DNA of 64,000 bases, taken from positions 248,001 through 312,000 of the forward strand of contig NZ_JAPVQY010000001.1 of the NCBI RefSeq assembly GCF_027257875.1. Direction: 5' to 3'. Every line of letters starts with the position of its first letter. The stretch's first letter is position 1. Of this stretch, positions 43,936 to 53,092 are shown piece after piece. Source of the stretch: Burkholderia sp. IMCC1007. GTDB lineage: Bacteria; Pseudomonadota; Gammaproteobacteria; Burkholderiales; Burkholderiaceae. Position numbers and translations under genes: made by a program. Under the pieces are notes generated by a model. The model ran no database searches and had not been told where the DNA came from. It saw only the letters and a list, made by a program, of their open reading frames with translations.

Positions 43936-44253
43936 ATGACGTTGAATGCAAGTGCAGTTTCGCACATCCGGGAGCATGTGAAGTTTCGTGAGCTGGTCGA
44001 CGAACGCGCTCGCCTGGGCTGGGTGTTGATGATCATCGTGTTGGGTGCGTATTTCGGGCTGATCGCGCTGGTCGCGTTGCGGCCCGACCTGTTGCGCAGC
44101 CCCGCGTGGACCGGAAGTGTCACGACGGTCGGTGTGATATTCGCGATTGCCGTGATCGTCGCGGGATGGGGGCTGACGTGGCTCTATGTCCGTGTGGCGA
44201 ACGATCGGTTCGAAAGACTGACCCGCGAATTGCTTCGCGAGGTGGGCCAATGA
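43936..44253 (+). CDS. DUF485 membrane protein, symporter partner
   Basis: A 105-residue inner-membrane protein with two helices (LGWVLMIIVLGAYFGLIALVAL and VTTVGVIFAIAVIVAGWGLTWLYV) after the usual HVKFRELVDERARLGW. DUF485 proteins (YjcH type) accompany ActP-type symporters. GGAGG precedes the ATG. The TGA stop overlaps the ATG of the symporter (ATGA), so the two are translated together. Confidence 0.9.
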   Translation: MTLNASAVSHIREHVKFRELVDERARLGWVLMIIVLGAYFGLIALVALRPDLLRSPAWTGSVTTVGVIFAIAVIVAGWGLTWLYVRVANDRFERLTRELLREVGQ

Positions 44254-45926
44254 CATCGATCGCACGCGTATCGACCGCGGCATTCGCGCTTGCCGCCGCG
44301 CCGCGCGGTCCTGCGTGGGCCGCTCCTGTCGTCGAGGCAGGGCAGCGTCAGCCGCTCAATCTGGCCGCCATCGCCATGTTCATGGTGTTCGTCGGCATGA
44401 CGCTGGGCATCACGTACTGGGCCGCGCGCCGCACGAGGACGGTGAATGACTTCCTCACCGCCGGCGGCGGAATCAGCGGACTTCAGAACGGCCTTGCGGT
44501 CGCCGGCGACTACATGTCCGCAGCGACGTTGCTCGGCGTCGTGAGTCTCGTCTATGCAAAAGGCTACGATGGCCTGCTCTATGTCGTCGGCTTCTTCGTC
44601 GGATGGCCGGTGATGCTGTTCCTGATGGCCGAGCGACTGCGCAATCTCGGCAGGTTCACGTTCGTCGACATCATCGCCTATCGGTTCGATCCGGTCAGCA
44701 CGCGCTGGATGGGCGTGGTCAGTTCGCTGACGGTGGTGTTTTTCTATCTGATCGTCCAGATGGTCGGCGCGGGGGAACTCGTTCAACTGCTGTTCGGCGT
44801 CGACTACAACTATGCGGTCGTCGGCGTCGGATGCCTGATGATCGTCTACGTGACCTTCGGCGGGATGATCGCGACGACGTGGGTTCAGATCATCAAGGCC
44901 GTCCTGCTGATGTTCGGCGGCACGTTGCTGACGCTGCTGGCGCTCGGTCACTTCGGGTTCAGCTTCGAACGGCTTGCGCAGTCGGCGATCTCGGTGCACA
45001 AGGCGGGGAACTCGCTGATGCAGCCGGGCCGCCTGTTCTCGGATCCCGTTTCGGCCGTCTCGATGTCGCTTGCGACGGTGTTCGGCCTCTCCGGACTGCC
45101 GCACGTCCTGATGCGCTTCTTTACCGTTCCGAACGCACGCGAAGCCAGAAAAAGCGTATTCGTCGCCAGCACGTGCATCGGCTTCATGTTCATCGCGATG
45201 TTCGTCATCGGGCTCGCGAGCGTCGTGATCGTCGGCACCGACCCGCAGTTCTTCGAGGGCGGACGCGTGGGCGGCGTGCTGCGCGGCGGGAGCAACATGG
45301 TGGCGATGCATCTCGCCAACGCGACGGGCGGCAGCCTGTTTCTCGGCTTCCTCGCGGCGGTGACGTTCGCCACCATCCTGGCCGTGGTGTCGGGGCTCGT
45401 ACTGGCGGGCGCGTCGGCCGTATCGCACGATCTCTACGCGAGCGTGCTGCGCAAGGGGCAAGCCAGCGGAGCGGCGGAGATTCGCGTCACGCGGTGGACG
45501 ACGCTGGCGATCGGTGTTGTCGCCGTCGTGCTTGGCCTGCTGTTCAAGGGGCAGAATCTCGCGTTTCTCGTCGCACTGGCGTTCAACGTCGCCGCGTCGG
45601 CGAATTTCCCGCCGCTCGTGCTTTCAATGTACTGGAAAGGATTGACGAGCCGTGGCGCCGTCTGCGGCGGCATCGTCGGGCTCGTATCGTCGGTCTCGCT
45701 GGTCATTCTGTCGCCTGCCGTGTGGAAGTCGGTGCTCGGGCATCCGGCCGCCCTGTTCCCGTATGATCATCCGGCGTTGCTTACGATGCCGCTCGCGTTC
45801 GTGGTGAGCTACGTGGTATCGACACTCGATCGCAGTGCGAAGGCCAACGCGGAGCGGCGTGCTTTCGACGCCCAGTTCGTCCGTGCTCAGACCGGACTCG
45901 GTGCGGAGCGGGCCGTCGAGCACTGA
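44250..45926 (+). CDS. Sodium:solute symporter, ActP-like monocarboxylate carrier
   Basis: A 558-residue SSS-family carrier with about 13 membrane helices. Family marks: VNDFLTAGGGISGLQNGLAVAGDYMSAATLLGVVSLVYAKGYDGLLYVVGFFVGWPVM, FTFVDIIAYRF and SGLPHVLMRFFTVPNAREARKS, as in acetate and pyruvate carriers. It follows DUF485 with an ATGA overlap, as yjcH-actP do. The cargo is likely a short carboxylate made or used by neighbouring catabolic genes. Confidence 0.92.
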   Translation: MTSIARVSTAAFALAAAPRGPAWAAPVVEAGQRQPLNLAAIAMFMVFVGMTLGITYWAARRTRTVNDFLTAGGGISGLQNGLAVAGDYMSAATLLGVVSLVYAKGYDGLLYVVGFFVGWPVMLFLMAERLRNLGRFTFVDIIAYRFDPVSTRWMGVVSSLTVVFFYLIVQMVGAGELVQLLFGVDYNYAVVGVGCLMIVYVTFGGMIATTWVQIIKAVLLMFGGTLLTLLALGHFGFSFERLAQSAISVHKAGNSLMQPGRLFSDPVSAVSMSLATVFGLSGLPHVLMRFFTVPNAREARKSVFVASTCIGFMFIAMFVIGLASVVIVGTDPQFFEGGRVGGVLRGGSNMVAMHLANATGGSLFLGFLAAVTFATILAVVSGLVLAGASAVSHDLYASVLRKGQASGAAEIRVTRWTTLAIGVVAVVLGLLFKGQNLAFLVALAFNVAASANFPPLVLSMYWKGLTSRGAVCGGIVGLVSSVSLVILSPAVWKSVLGHPAALFPYDHPALLTMPLAFVVSYVVSTLDRSAKANAERRAFDAQFVRAQTGLGAERAVEH

Positions 45927-45967
45927 TCGGCACGCACGGCCATGCCCGACGCGCGCCGATGAACGCA

Positions 45968-48175
45968 TCAGCGTGCGCGGCCTGGCGTCGACGCGTGGTC
46001 ATGCGGCGCCGGTAGCGGCGAGTCGGGTGCCGCAAGCGCGCTGTGAATGAAATGCAGGCTACCGAGCACCGTCTGAAGGTGGGGTGCCGTCGGGCGCGCC
46101 GCATCGGTGGTCTGCATCGTCCGTTGCAGCGTGGTGATCGCAACCCGCACCGCGTGCGTCGCAGCGGTGCTGGCCTTCGATGTCGGCGCCTCGAACAATA
46201 GCCGAATCGTGCGGCATACGGATGCGCAATCGTCGAGCCATGCCGGTGCGGCATCCGCGCCGGCGCGCGCTGCCTCGATCGCCATCGCGCCGCGCAGGTC
46301 CACGACGGCCGAGCCGATCTCGAGGACGGACAGGAACCATTCGACTGACTCGCTGTTCGCCGCCCGGTCGTCACGCGAAATCGACCGAACCTGATACATG
46401 AGGTCGCGTGTGCGGCTTTCGAAGCGCGTGCGCAGTGTCGCGGCCGATTCGGTGCATGCGAACACGACCTGCCTGCGCATGTCGGCCAGCAGGTGTTTGC
46501 GCAATCCGCGCATCGTCGGCGGCAGAAACAATTCGAATGCGATCGACGCCATCAGCATCGACAGGACCAGCGCGATCGCGTCGTTCATGAACGACGTCGG
46601 ATCGTACGCGACCACATTGTCGGGCCCCGTCAGAAAGCAGAAGTAGATGCAGTATCCGATGCCGTACCCGGCCAGCGACGGGCGCGTCGTCATCCAGCAT
46701 CCCAGTGCGAGCGGCGCAGCCAGTACCACGCACAGCAGCGGGAAGCCGTCGATGATCGGGTAGACGACAAACATGACGATCGAACCGATGACGGACGCGA
46801 ACGCCGTGCCGATCGCCATCTGGAACGCCGTGCGGGACGGGCGCGCGGAAGATGCGACCAGTGCGCAGATTGCGCCGCCGTTCAGCACGAACAACGCACC
46901 CGACGGCCACGCGGTCGCGATCCAGAACGCGCTCAGCACGAGCGTCAGCAGCATCGCGCGGATGCCGGCGACTGCCGCGATGAGCGGATTGGTTCGCGGT
47001 TCGTATGGCGCCATCCACTGTTCGCGGTCGTGCGCGGTGGCGCTCAGCGATACATAGGTGCTTGCATAGGCGATATAGCTGTCCAGAAATCGGTCGATCA
47101 GGTCGACCGCCGTGTCGAAGTCGAGCACGGCCGCGTTGCCGCCGAGTCGGCTTCGCGCCCGCTGCGCGCGTTCGGGCAGCGCGATCCGGCAGCGTTCGAG
47201 GGCGACGGCCACCGAGGCGGCGAGTGCGTCGATGTCGTCGGCGTGCGTCGCATCCTGCCGCTCCAGTCGGAGCGGCGCCACGACACCAGCGATCAGTGCG
47301 TCGATCTCCGTCAGCACGGCAGCGGCTCGCGCGACACGCAGTCGGGCGATGAGTTGACTCAATGCGTGCAGGCGCGTCGACGCCGCCATGCGTTCCGCAT
47401 TGAGACGCGTCAGGCGGCCGTTTCGCAAGCGCGTGTCGGGGCTTTCGAAAACCGCGGCGCTGCGTGCAGCTTCCGAATTGACGGTTTCGTCGACGATGCG
47501 CACGCTCAGCGCCTCGAGAAACGACCGGTCGATCCGGCCGGACAGAACCGACAGCACATCGTCCGCGAATGCGGTGAACCGTGCGCGGTTCACGCGGTTG
47601 ATCTGTTCGCTGACATGCTGCGGAAAGACCAGCGCGCTGACCGCGCCCGAACTCAGGATCCCGATCGTGACCTCCGTCACGCGTGTCATCGCCGAAAGAA
47701 AGGCCGCGTCCGGATGCTGCCATGACGGGATGCCGATGAGCGCGGCAGTGTAGCCGGCAAGCACGAAGCCATAGGTCCGGAAGTTGCGGTTTCGCGCGGC
47801 ACCCGCCGTGCAAATGCCGATCCAGAGCGCGGTTGCACCGAGGAAGAGCTCCGGCGTCTGTCCGAAAAGACCGATCAGCACCAGCATGGCCAGCAGGCCC
47901 ACGATCGTGCCGCAGATGCGGTACAGGCTTTTTGCGAGCACCATGCCGCTTTGCGGCTGCATCAGCACGAAGACCGTCGTCATCGCCGTGCGCGGCATCG
48001 GGAGTTCGAGCTTCATCGCCACACCCAGCGCCAGAAGGGCGGCGAGGAGGGTCTTGAAGATGTACAGCCAGGTGACGCCGTTCGTGCGGGCCCATTCGCA
48101 GGCGGCATCGGCGATCGCGACACCTGATTTGGAATCCGAAATAGATGATATGAATCTGAAGGGCGATGAAGACAT
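45968..48175 (-). CDS. FUSC-family aromatic-acid/solvent efflux protein
   Basis: About 735 residues in two halves, each with a membrane bundle and a cytoplasmic helical domain. First bundle: WLYIFKTLLAALLALGVAMKLELPMPRTAMTTVFVLMQPQSGMVLAKSLYRICGTIVG; second: AMLLTLVLSAFWIATAWPSGALFVLNGGAICALVA and GTAFASVIGSIVMFVVY. This is the AaeB/FusC fold, which exports aromatic carboxylates or fusaric acid. In other bacteria it works with a membrane-fusion protein, which is not found next to it here. ATG 48175 (MSSSPFRFIS) is the most likely start; 48202 is possible and neither has a good ribosome-binding site. Confidence 0.88.
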   Translation of the reverse strand: MSSSPFRFISSISDSKSGVAIADAACEWARTNGVTWLYIFKTLLAALLALGVAMKLELPMPRTAMTTVFVLMQPQSGMVLAKSLYRICGTIVGLLAMLVLIGLFGQTPELFLGATALWIGICTAGAARNRNFRTYGFVLAGYTAALIGIPSWQHPDAAFLSAMTRVTEVTIGILSSGAVSALVFPQHVSEQINRVNRARFTAFADDVLSVLSGRIDRSFLEALSVRIVDETVNSEAARSAAVFESPDTRLRNGRLTRLNAERMAASTRLHALSQLIARLRVARAAAVLTEIDALIAGVVAPLRLERQDATHADDIDALAASVAVALERCRIALPERAQRARSRLGGNAAVLDFDTAVDLIDRFLDSYIAYASTYVSLSATAHDREQWMAPYEPRTNPLIAAVAGIRAMLLTLVLSAFWIATAWPSGALFVLNGGAICALVASSARPSRTAFQMAIGTAFASVIGSIVMFVVYPIIDGFPLLCVVLAAPLALGCWMTTRPSLAGYGIGYCIYFCFLTGPDNVVAYDPTSFMNDAIALVLSMLMASIAFELFLPPTMRGLRKHLLADMRRQVVFACTESAATLRTRFESRTRDLMYQVRSISRDDRAANSESVEWFLSVLEIGSAVVDLRGAMAIEAARAGADAAPAWLDDCASVCRTIRLLFEAPTSKASTAATHAVRVAITTLQRTMQTTDAARPTAPHLQTVLGSLHFIHSALAAPDSPLPAPHDHASTPGRAR

Positions 48176-48403
48176 GAGTTGGATGGCGCGTGATGCACGC
48201 ATGCGGCGACAGGACGCCCGTGATTGTATTTTCCGGACGCGCGCTCGAGTGTTGCGCGTGGTGTTAAACGCTTTTTCCGGATCTGCCCGCATCGCGTTCG
48301 CTGCCCCGAGCGCTCGAGCGACCGCTCTCCCGCGCATGTCGTGCCGGCGCGAGACCGGCGGCGAACCGGACGTTCGCCGCCGGTGCGGCGGTCGCGCCGC
48401 GGG

Positions 48404-49087
48404 TCAAACGCGCGTCAGCATGTTCAACAGCGCCTGGGCGGCCGGTTCGGACGACGCGGGATTCTGGCCGGTGATCAACAGGCCGTCGACGACCACATAC
48501 GGTTGCCAGTCATCGGCTTTCGAATAGCGGCCGCCCTTCGACTTGAGTTCGTCCTCGACGAGAAACGGCACGATATTCGTCAACCCGACGGCATCCTCTT
48601 CCGAATTCGAGAAGCCGGTGACGGTCTTGCCGGCGACGAGCGGCTTGCCGTCCGGCCCCTTGGCATGGCGCAGCACGCCCGGCGCGTGGCACACGGCCGC
48701 GACCGGCTTGCCCAACGCGATGGCCTGCTCGATCAGCGAGATCGATCGTGCGTCTTCGGCGAGATCCCAGAGCGGGCCGTGGCCGCCCGGATAGAACACC
48801 GCGTCGAACCCGTCGACGGCAATCTCGGACAGTTTTTGCGTGGCCGCGAGCGCGGCCCGCGCGTCCGGATCCGCTTCGAAGCGACGCGTGGCGTCGGTCT
48901 GGAACGCGGGGTCCGCGCTTTTCGGATCGAGCGGCGGCTGGCCACCGGCCGGCGACGCAAGCGTGATGTCGGCGCCGGCGTCTTTCAGCGTGAAGTAAGG
49001 GGCAGCGAATTCCTCGAGCCAGAAGCCGGTTTTCTCGCCGGTCGAACCGAGGGTGTCGTGGGAGGTCAGGACGAACAGAAGTTTCAT
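48404..49087 (-). CDS. DJ-1/PfpI-family protein, Hsp31-like
   Basis: A 227-residue cytoplasmic protein. MKLLFVLTSHDTLGSTGEKTGFWLEEFAAPYFTLKDAGADITLASPAGG, YPGGHGPLWDLAED, the nucleophile Cys in AAVCHAPGVL and YVVVDGLLITGQNPASS are all typical; Glu in the EEFAAPY segment would complete the site. Homologues are glyoxalase III/deglycase or chaperone-like. It follows the CurA-like oxidoreductase by 43 bp, so the two form an operon against reactive carbonyls, probably under the TetR-type operators at 50.3-50.4 kb. Confidence 0.9.
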   Translation of the reverse strand: MKLLFVLTSHDTLGSTGEKTGFWLEEFAAPYFTLKDAGADITLASPAGGQPPLDPKSADPAFQTDATRRFEADPDARAALAATQKLSEIAVDGFDAVFYPGGHGPLWDLAEDARSISLIEQAIALGKPVAAVCHAPGVLRHAKGPDGKPLVAGKTVTGFSNSEEDAVGLTNIVPFLVEDELKSKGGRYSKADDWQPYVVVDGLLITGQNPASSEPAAQALLNMLTRV

Positions 49088-49130
49088 GATGTTGATGGGT
49101 GACGATGAATGATGGATGCGTGAATCCGCT

Positions 49131-50171
49131 TCACGCAGCGGCTTCGGCGACGCGCACGACGACCTTGCCGAAGTTCTTTCCCGCAAGCAGACCGATGAGC
49201 GCGTCCGGCGCGTTTTCCAGGCCGTCGGTGACGTCCTCGCGTGGGGTGATCTCGCCGGCCTTGACCCATCCGCCCATTTCGGCCAGGAACGCCTGATAGC
49301 CGGTCGCATAGTGATCGAGGATGATGAAGCCCTCCATGCGGATCCGTTTCTTCAGGAGCGTGTCGGTCAAGCGCGGAAGGCGGTCGGGGCCGGGCGCCGG
49401 TTCGCTGTCGTTGTATTGCGAGATCAGGCCGCAGAGCGGCACGCGCGCGCCGACGTTGAGGAGCGGCAGCACGGCGTCGAAAATCGCGCCGCCGACGTTC
49501 TCGAAGTAGACGTCGATGCCGTCGGGGCAGGCTTGCGCGAACTGCCGCGCCAGATCGGGCGCGCGCCGATCGATGCAGACGTCGAAGCCGAGCGTCTCGG
49601 TGGCGTACCGGCATTTCTCCGCGTCGCCCGCGATGCCGACGACGCGGCAGCCCTTCAGTTTCGCGATCTGGCCGACGACGGCGCCTACCGCACCGGTCGC
49701 CGCAGCGACGACGACCGTTTCGCCCGGCTTCGGCTGCCCGATCTGCAGCAGGCCCGTGTAGGCGGTGAAGCCCGGCATCCCAAGCACGCCGAGCGCATGG
49801 GACGGGTGCTCGACATCCGTGCCGAGCGGCATCAGGTCCGCGCCGTCGGAGAGCGCGTAGTCCTGCCAGCCGCTGTCGCCAAGCACCAGGTCGCCAACCG
49901 CAAAGGCCGGGTGCTTCGATGCGATGACGCGGCTGACGGTGCCGCCCACCATCGTATCGCCGAGCGCAACGGGAGGCGCGTAGGACGGCGCGTCGCTCAT
50001 GCGCCAGCGCATGTAGGGATCGAGCGACAGGTACAGCGTCTGCAGCAGGACTTCGCCGTCGGCGGGCGTCGGCACGGCTGTCGTTTCAAGCCGGAAGTCG
50101 TGCGCAGCCGGCGCACCGACGGGGCGGCTGGCCAGCACGACACGGCGATTGATGGATGGGGATTGCGGCAT
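49131..50171 (-). CDS. NADPH-dependent MDR oxidoreductase, CurA/leukotriene-B4-dehydrogenase type
   Basis: A 346-residue reductase of alkenals/enones. Marks: SLDPYMRWRMSDAPSYAPPVALGDTMVGGTVSRV, GMPGFTAYTGLLQIGQPKPGETVVVAAATGAVGAVVGQIAKLKGCRVVGIAG and the final FGKVVVRVAEAAA. There is no structural or catalytic zinc, as in this subgroup. GAGGT lies 6-7 nt before the ATG. It leads an operon with the DJ-1 gene. A truncated paralogue end lies at 53093-53302. Confidence 0.92.
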   Translation of the reverse strand: MPQSPSINRRVVLASRPVGAPAAHDFRLETTAVPTPADGEVLLQTLYLSLDPYMRWRMSDAPSYAPPVALGDTMVGGTVSRVIASKHPAFAVGDLVLGDSGWQDYALSDGADLMPLGTDVEHPSHALGVLGMPGFTAYTGLLQIGQPKPGETVVVAAATGAVGAVVGQIAKLKGCRVVGIAGDAEKCRYATETLGFDVCIDRRAPDLARQFAQACPDGIDVYFENVGGAIFDAVLPLLNVGARVPLCGLISQYNDSEPAPGPDRLPRLTDTLLKKRIRMEGFIILDHYATGYQAFLAEMGGWVKAGEITPREDVTDGLENAPDALIGLLAGKNFGKVVVRVAEAAA

Positions 50172-50288
50172 GGGTGACCTCTGTGTGACGGTGTCGCCGT
50201 CCGGACCGTGCGGGTCGGTGGCGGGGGTTTTTCGCGTGACGGTCGCGATGCGCGGGACGACGTGGCAACGCACGCCGCACGCGAAAAG

Positions 50289-50303
50289 TAGACCAGTCGT
50301 CTA
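50289..50303. promoter_or_regulatory. TetR-type operator, copy 1
   Basis: TAGAC-CAGTC-GTCTA, perfect 5-bp arms, 118 bp before the CurA-like start. The TAGACC..GTCTA core resembles NemR/AcuR-type sites that respond to electrophiles. Confidence 0.65.
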
Positions 50304-50433
50304 GTGCTCGGGCGCTTGCCGGCAACGTCGCAGGGCTTGACCTGCGGATGTGCCGGGTCGGCACAGGCATCGCATCGCATGAATGCGAGGGCGGACCATG
50401 AAGCCGAACCACGGGGCGGATCATACGATCGAG

Positions 50434-50448
50434 TAGACCAGTCGTCTA
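50434..50448. promoter_or_regulatory. TetR-type operator, copy 2
   Basis: The same 15 bases as copy 1, and the identity extends to AG before and GT after, 145 bp away. Two identical dyads in one intergenic region point to one TetR-type repressor controlling both flanking genes. Confidence 0.65.
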
Positions 50449-50634
50449 GTCAGAATGCGGCGCGATTTCGCTGCGCGGATCTGTCCCGTTTCCGGTTGAA
50501 CGGGGGGGCACGGCCCGGCAAACCGCGCGTCCGTTCGCCGGCAAGCGCCGTGTCACAAGGCGCTCGCCGGGATCGGGTGTTGCGGCGAATGACGGCATCC
50601 GGCCGGTTCCGATACGCGGCGGCGATGCGGTCCG

Positions 50635-50656
50635 CCTCCCCGATCGGGGGGGCACC
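50635..50656. promoter_or_regulatory. G/C-rich inverted repeat, site c
   Basis: The centre CCCCGATCGGGG is identical to site f at 58887-58898. Read on the minus strand, 19 of 22 positions match that site. It ends 92 bp before the SDR start at 50749. Confidence 0.6.
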
Positions 50657-50748
50657 TCGGCCGCGCGAAACGCCGTAAGGTAGTTGGCAAGTTCGCCGTC
50701 CGAGTCGGTCCGGCTGGCGCAATCGTCGTGTACCAAGCGGGAGGACGC

Positions 50749-51534
50749 ATGACCAGGACGGTGTTGATAACCGGCGCGGGGTCCGGATTCGGGCGCGGCG
50801 TCGCATTCGCGCTTGCCGAACGCGGGCATCGCGTGATCGCGGGTGGCCAGATCTGGCCGCAGGTGTGGGCGTTGCGGCAGGAGGCCAACGCACGCCGGGT
50901 GGACATGCAGGTCATCAAGTTCGATGTGACGAGCGAAATCGACCGCGCGCATGCGTTGACGCACGAGATCGATGTGCTGCTGAACAACGCCGCGATCATG
51001 GAATCCGGCCCGCTCGTCGAGATTCCGATGGCCGTGTTTCGCTCGGTGTTCGAAACCAATGTGTTTGCCGCGCTCGAAGTCGCGCAGGGATTCGCGCGCA
51101 GGATGGTCGTGCGCGGGCATGGCCGGATCGTCTGGATGTCGTCGGTCGCGGGACTCGTCAAGGTGCCGTTCGACGGCGCCTACGCCGCGTCGAAGTATGC
51201 CGTCGAAGGCATCTGCGCGGCGATGGAGGAGGAACTGAAGCCTTACGGCGTCGAAGTCGTGACGATCAACCCCGGCGCCTATCGCACCGGCTTCAACGAT
51301 ACCGGCATGGAAAGCATGGACCAATGGTGGGACCAGGGCGAGCGCGTGGTCGCCCACTGGCCGACGCGTGAACTGAATCGGCAACACGATCCCGCGGAGA
51401 TGATCGACGCCATCGTCGCGGTGATCGAGGCGGAGGCGCCGCCGTATCGTACCGTCAGGCCCGCGTCCGCCGAGCAGCTCGTGCGCGATGAACAGGCCGC
51501 CGCATGGCAACGGATCGTCGGCGGCAAGCGCTGA
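50749..51534 (+). CDS. Short-chain dehydrogenase/reductase, classical
   Basis: A 261-residue oxidoreductase. TGAGSGFGRGVA (residues 8-19) binds the cofactor, LNNAAI is near 83, Ser in WMSSVAG near 132 and YAASK (145-149) give an intact catalytic set, unlike the SDR at 29140. NPGAYRTGFNDTG follows. GGGAGGA is 6 nt before the ATG. A C-terminal WWDQGERVVAHWPTRELNRQ is family-specific but of unknown role. It probably oxidises or reduces an alcohol/ketone of the neighbouring catabolic set. Confidence 0.92.
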   Translation: MTRTVLITGAGSGFGRGVAFALAERGHRVIAGGQIWPQVWALRQEANARRVDMQVIKFDVTSEIDRAHALTHEIDVLLNNAAIMESGPLVEIPMAVFRSVFETNVFAALEVAQGFARRMVVRGHGRIVWMSSVAGLVKVPFDGAYAASKYAVEGICAAMEEELKPYGVEVVTINPGAYRTGFNDTGMESMDQWWDQGERVVAHWPTRELNRQHDPAEMIDAIVAVIEAEAPPYRTVRPASAEQLVRDEQAAAWQRIVGGKR

Positions 51535-51615
51535 GATGCGCGCACGACGCCAACATGTGGCCGGCTTGTCCGGCATGCAGGAACACGCGTCGCCGGCGGC
51601 CTCGAGGCGGCGCGT

Positions 51616-52560
51616 CTAGACGAAGCGGAGCAGCGGGATCGTGATCGTCAGCGTCACCGCCGACAGCAGGCTCGACGCGACCAGCGTCGCGCCCGCGGTC
51701 GGATCGTCGATGTCGTAGCCGAGCCCGAACAGGATTCCGAACGAACCGCACGGTATCGCCGCCAGCAGCACCAGCTGACCTGCCATCGGCGCCGGCACCG
51801 AGAAGAGTCGGACGCAGAGCCACGCGAGCAGCGGCTGCACGATGTGGCTGAGCAACAGCGCAACCCATACCTCCGGGTTCAGTCTGAGCGGCAGCGCGGC
51901 CAGGATCAGGCCGGTGGAGAACAACGCGAGACCGGCCGTCGTTCCGCCGATGATGCCCAGCGATTGGGCGATCAGCGTCGGCAGGTGCCATCCGAGCAGC
52001 GAGCAGACGATGCCGCCGAGCGGCGCCAGGACCACCGGCTTCAGGAAGGTATTGAGCAGCGCGCCGGCGAGCGGTCGCGCATTCGGCCGACCTGCGTATT
52101 CGGTGCCGCGGGCGCGCTCGAGCAGAATCAGGCACGCCGGAGACATCACGACCGACGCGATCGTGATCGCGAACGCGACCGTCAACGTGCTCGACTCGCC
52201 GTACACGGCGACGAGAAGCGGCAGGCCGACGGCCGCAAAGTTCGGCATGCCGACCGTTACGGCACGCACCGCGGCCCGACCGGGATCGACACGAAAGACA
52301 TGCTTCGACAACGCGAGCGACGCGAAGTACGGTACGAGCATGAAGATCACGATGATCGCGACGGGCACCAGATGGCTCGCGAGTTCCGCGCGCGGCATCT
52401 TCGCGGTATACACGAACAGCGCGAACGGCAGCGCGTAATCGACCAGCATCGTGTTGATCGACACGATCGGCATGTTTCCGGCGTGCGTTTTCCCGGCGAA
52501 ATAGCCCATCGCCATCGAAAAGAAAAACGGCACCAGCGCGGAAGATATTTGTGCAGCCAT
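51616..52560 (-). CDS. AEC-family transporter (auxin efflux/malonate carrier type)
   Basis: A 314-residue carrier with ten predicted helices: LVPFFFSMAMGYFAGKTH, VSINTMLVDYALPFALFVYTAK, VTVGMPNFAAVGLPLLVAVYG and the C-terminal half starting LNTFLKPVVLAPLGGIVCSLLG. The GMPNFAAVGLPL motif is the family mark. Bacterial members move malonate, malate or related dicarboxylates. GGAG lies before the ATG at 52560. It is divergent from the ABM monooxygenase gene. Confidence 0.9.
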   Translation of the reverse strand: MAAQISSALVPFFFSMAMGYFAGKTHAGNMPIVSINTMLVDYALPFALFVYTAKMPRAELASHLVPVAIIVIFMLVPYFASLALSKHVFRVDPGRAAVRAVTVGMPNFAAVGLPLLVAVYGESSTLTVAFAITIASVVMSPACLILLERARGTEYAGRPNARPLAGALLNTFLKPVVLAPLGGIVCSLLGWHLPTLIAQSLGIIGGTTAGLALFSTGLILAALPLRLNPEVWVALLLSHIVQPLLAWLCVRLFSVPAPMAGQLVLLAAIPCGSFGILFGLGYDIDDPTAGATLVASSLLSAVTLTITIPLLRFV

Positions 52561-52704
52561 CGAAGCTCCAGAGCGGATCGCCGGGCGGCGTGCCGGTATC
52601 CGGCGCGATCGCCCGCATTCTGACCAAGCGATCTCGACGCGGCGAAACACCCCGCCTCGCGAGTCGCAGCGTTGCTGCCAACATGAACGCCTTGTGAGTT
52701 TTTT

Positions 52705-52727
52705 TCACCCCCCCGGAGTGGGGGTAG
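52705..52727. promoter_or_regulatory. G/C-rich inverted repeat, site d
   Basis: ACCCCC-N7-GGGGGT (52707-52725), ending 82 bp before the ABM gene and 148 bp from the divergent AEC gene. Confidence 0.45.
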
Positions 52728-52806
52728 AGCGGTCGGCGCGACAGCGCTATCGTTGGGTCATTCAATTGCACTGCGCGACTGTTCGCGTCGCGTGGAGAAA
52801 CCCGCC

Positions 52807-53091
52807 ATGATTTTTGAAATTGCCCAGATCGACATCCAGCAAAACGGCGAGCAGGGGTTTGAACGTGCGGTCGCTGAGGCGAAGGCGCTCATCGAACGCG
52901 CACCCGGCTGCCACGGCTTGCGTTTGTATCGCGGTATCGAACAACCGTCGCGCTACCGCCTGATGGTGCAATGGGAAAGCGTGGAACGGCACGACGCCTT
53001 TCGCCAGACAGCCGATTTTCAGCGTTGGCGCGAACTGGCCGGCCCGTTCTTCGTCGGTCCGCCGTCGGTCGAGCACGTACGCGAAGTCTGA
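52807..53091 (+). CDS. ABM-domain monooxygenase (YgiN-like)
   Basis: A 94-residue ferredoxin-like protein: MIFEIAQIDIQQNGEQGFERAVAEAKALIERAPGCHGLRLYRGIEQPSRYRLMVQWESVERHDAFRQTADFQRWRELAGPFF. This is the antibiotic-biosynthesis-monooxygenase fold, which forms dimers and oxidises quinol-type or polyketide substrates, or degrades haem. It lacks the Asn/Trp pair of haem oxygenases. GGAG is about 10 nt before the ATG. It is immediately followed by the 3' end of a broken oxidoreductase gene. Confidence 0.88.
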   Translation: MIFEIAQIDIQQNGEQGFERAVAEAKALIERAPGCHGLRLYRGIEQPSRYRLMVQWESVERHDAFRQTADFQRWRELAGPFFVGPPSVEHVREV

Positions 53092-53092
53092 G

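Larger units (their letters stand above)
50172..50748. other. Long divergent control region, 577 bp
   Basis: No supported gene. It contains two identical TetR-type operators and the G/C-rich repeat, listed separately, and a further half-site-like GGGGGGGCACGG near 50512. The length is enough to have once held a small gene end, but no regulator-coding remnant was recognised. Confidence 0.5.

Noticed and set aside
46493..47725. A 410-codon plus-strand frame inside the FUSC gene
   Set aside because: Antisense shadow; the minus strand has clear membrane helices and family motifs.
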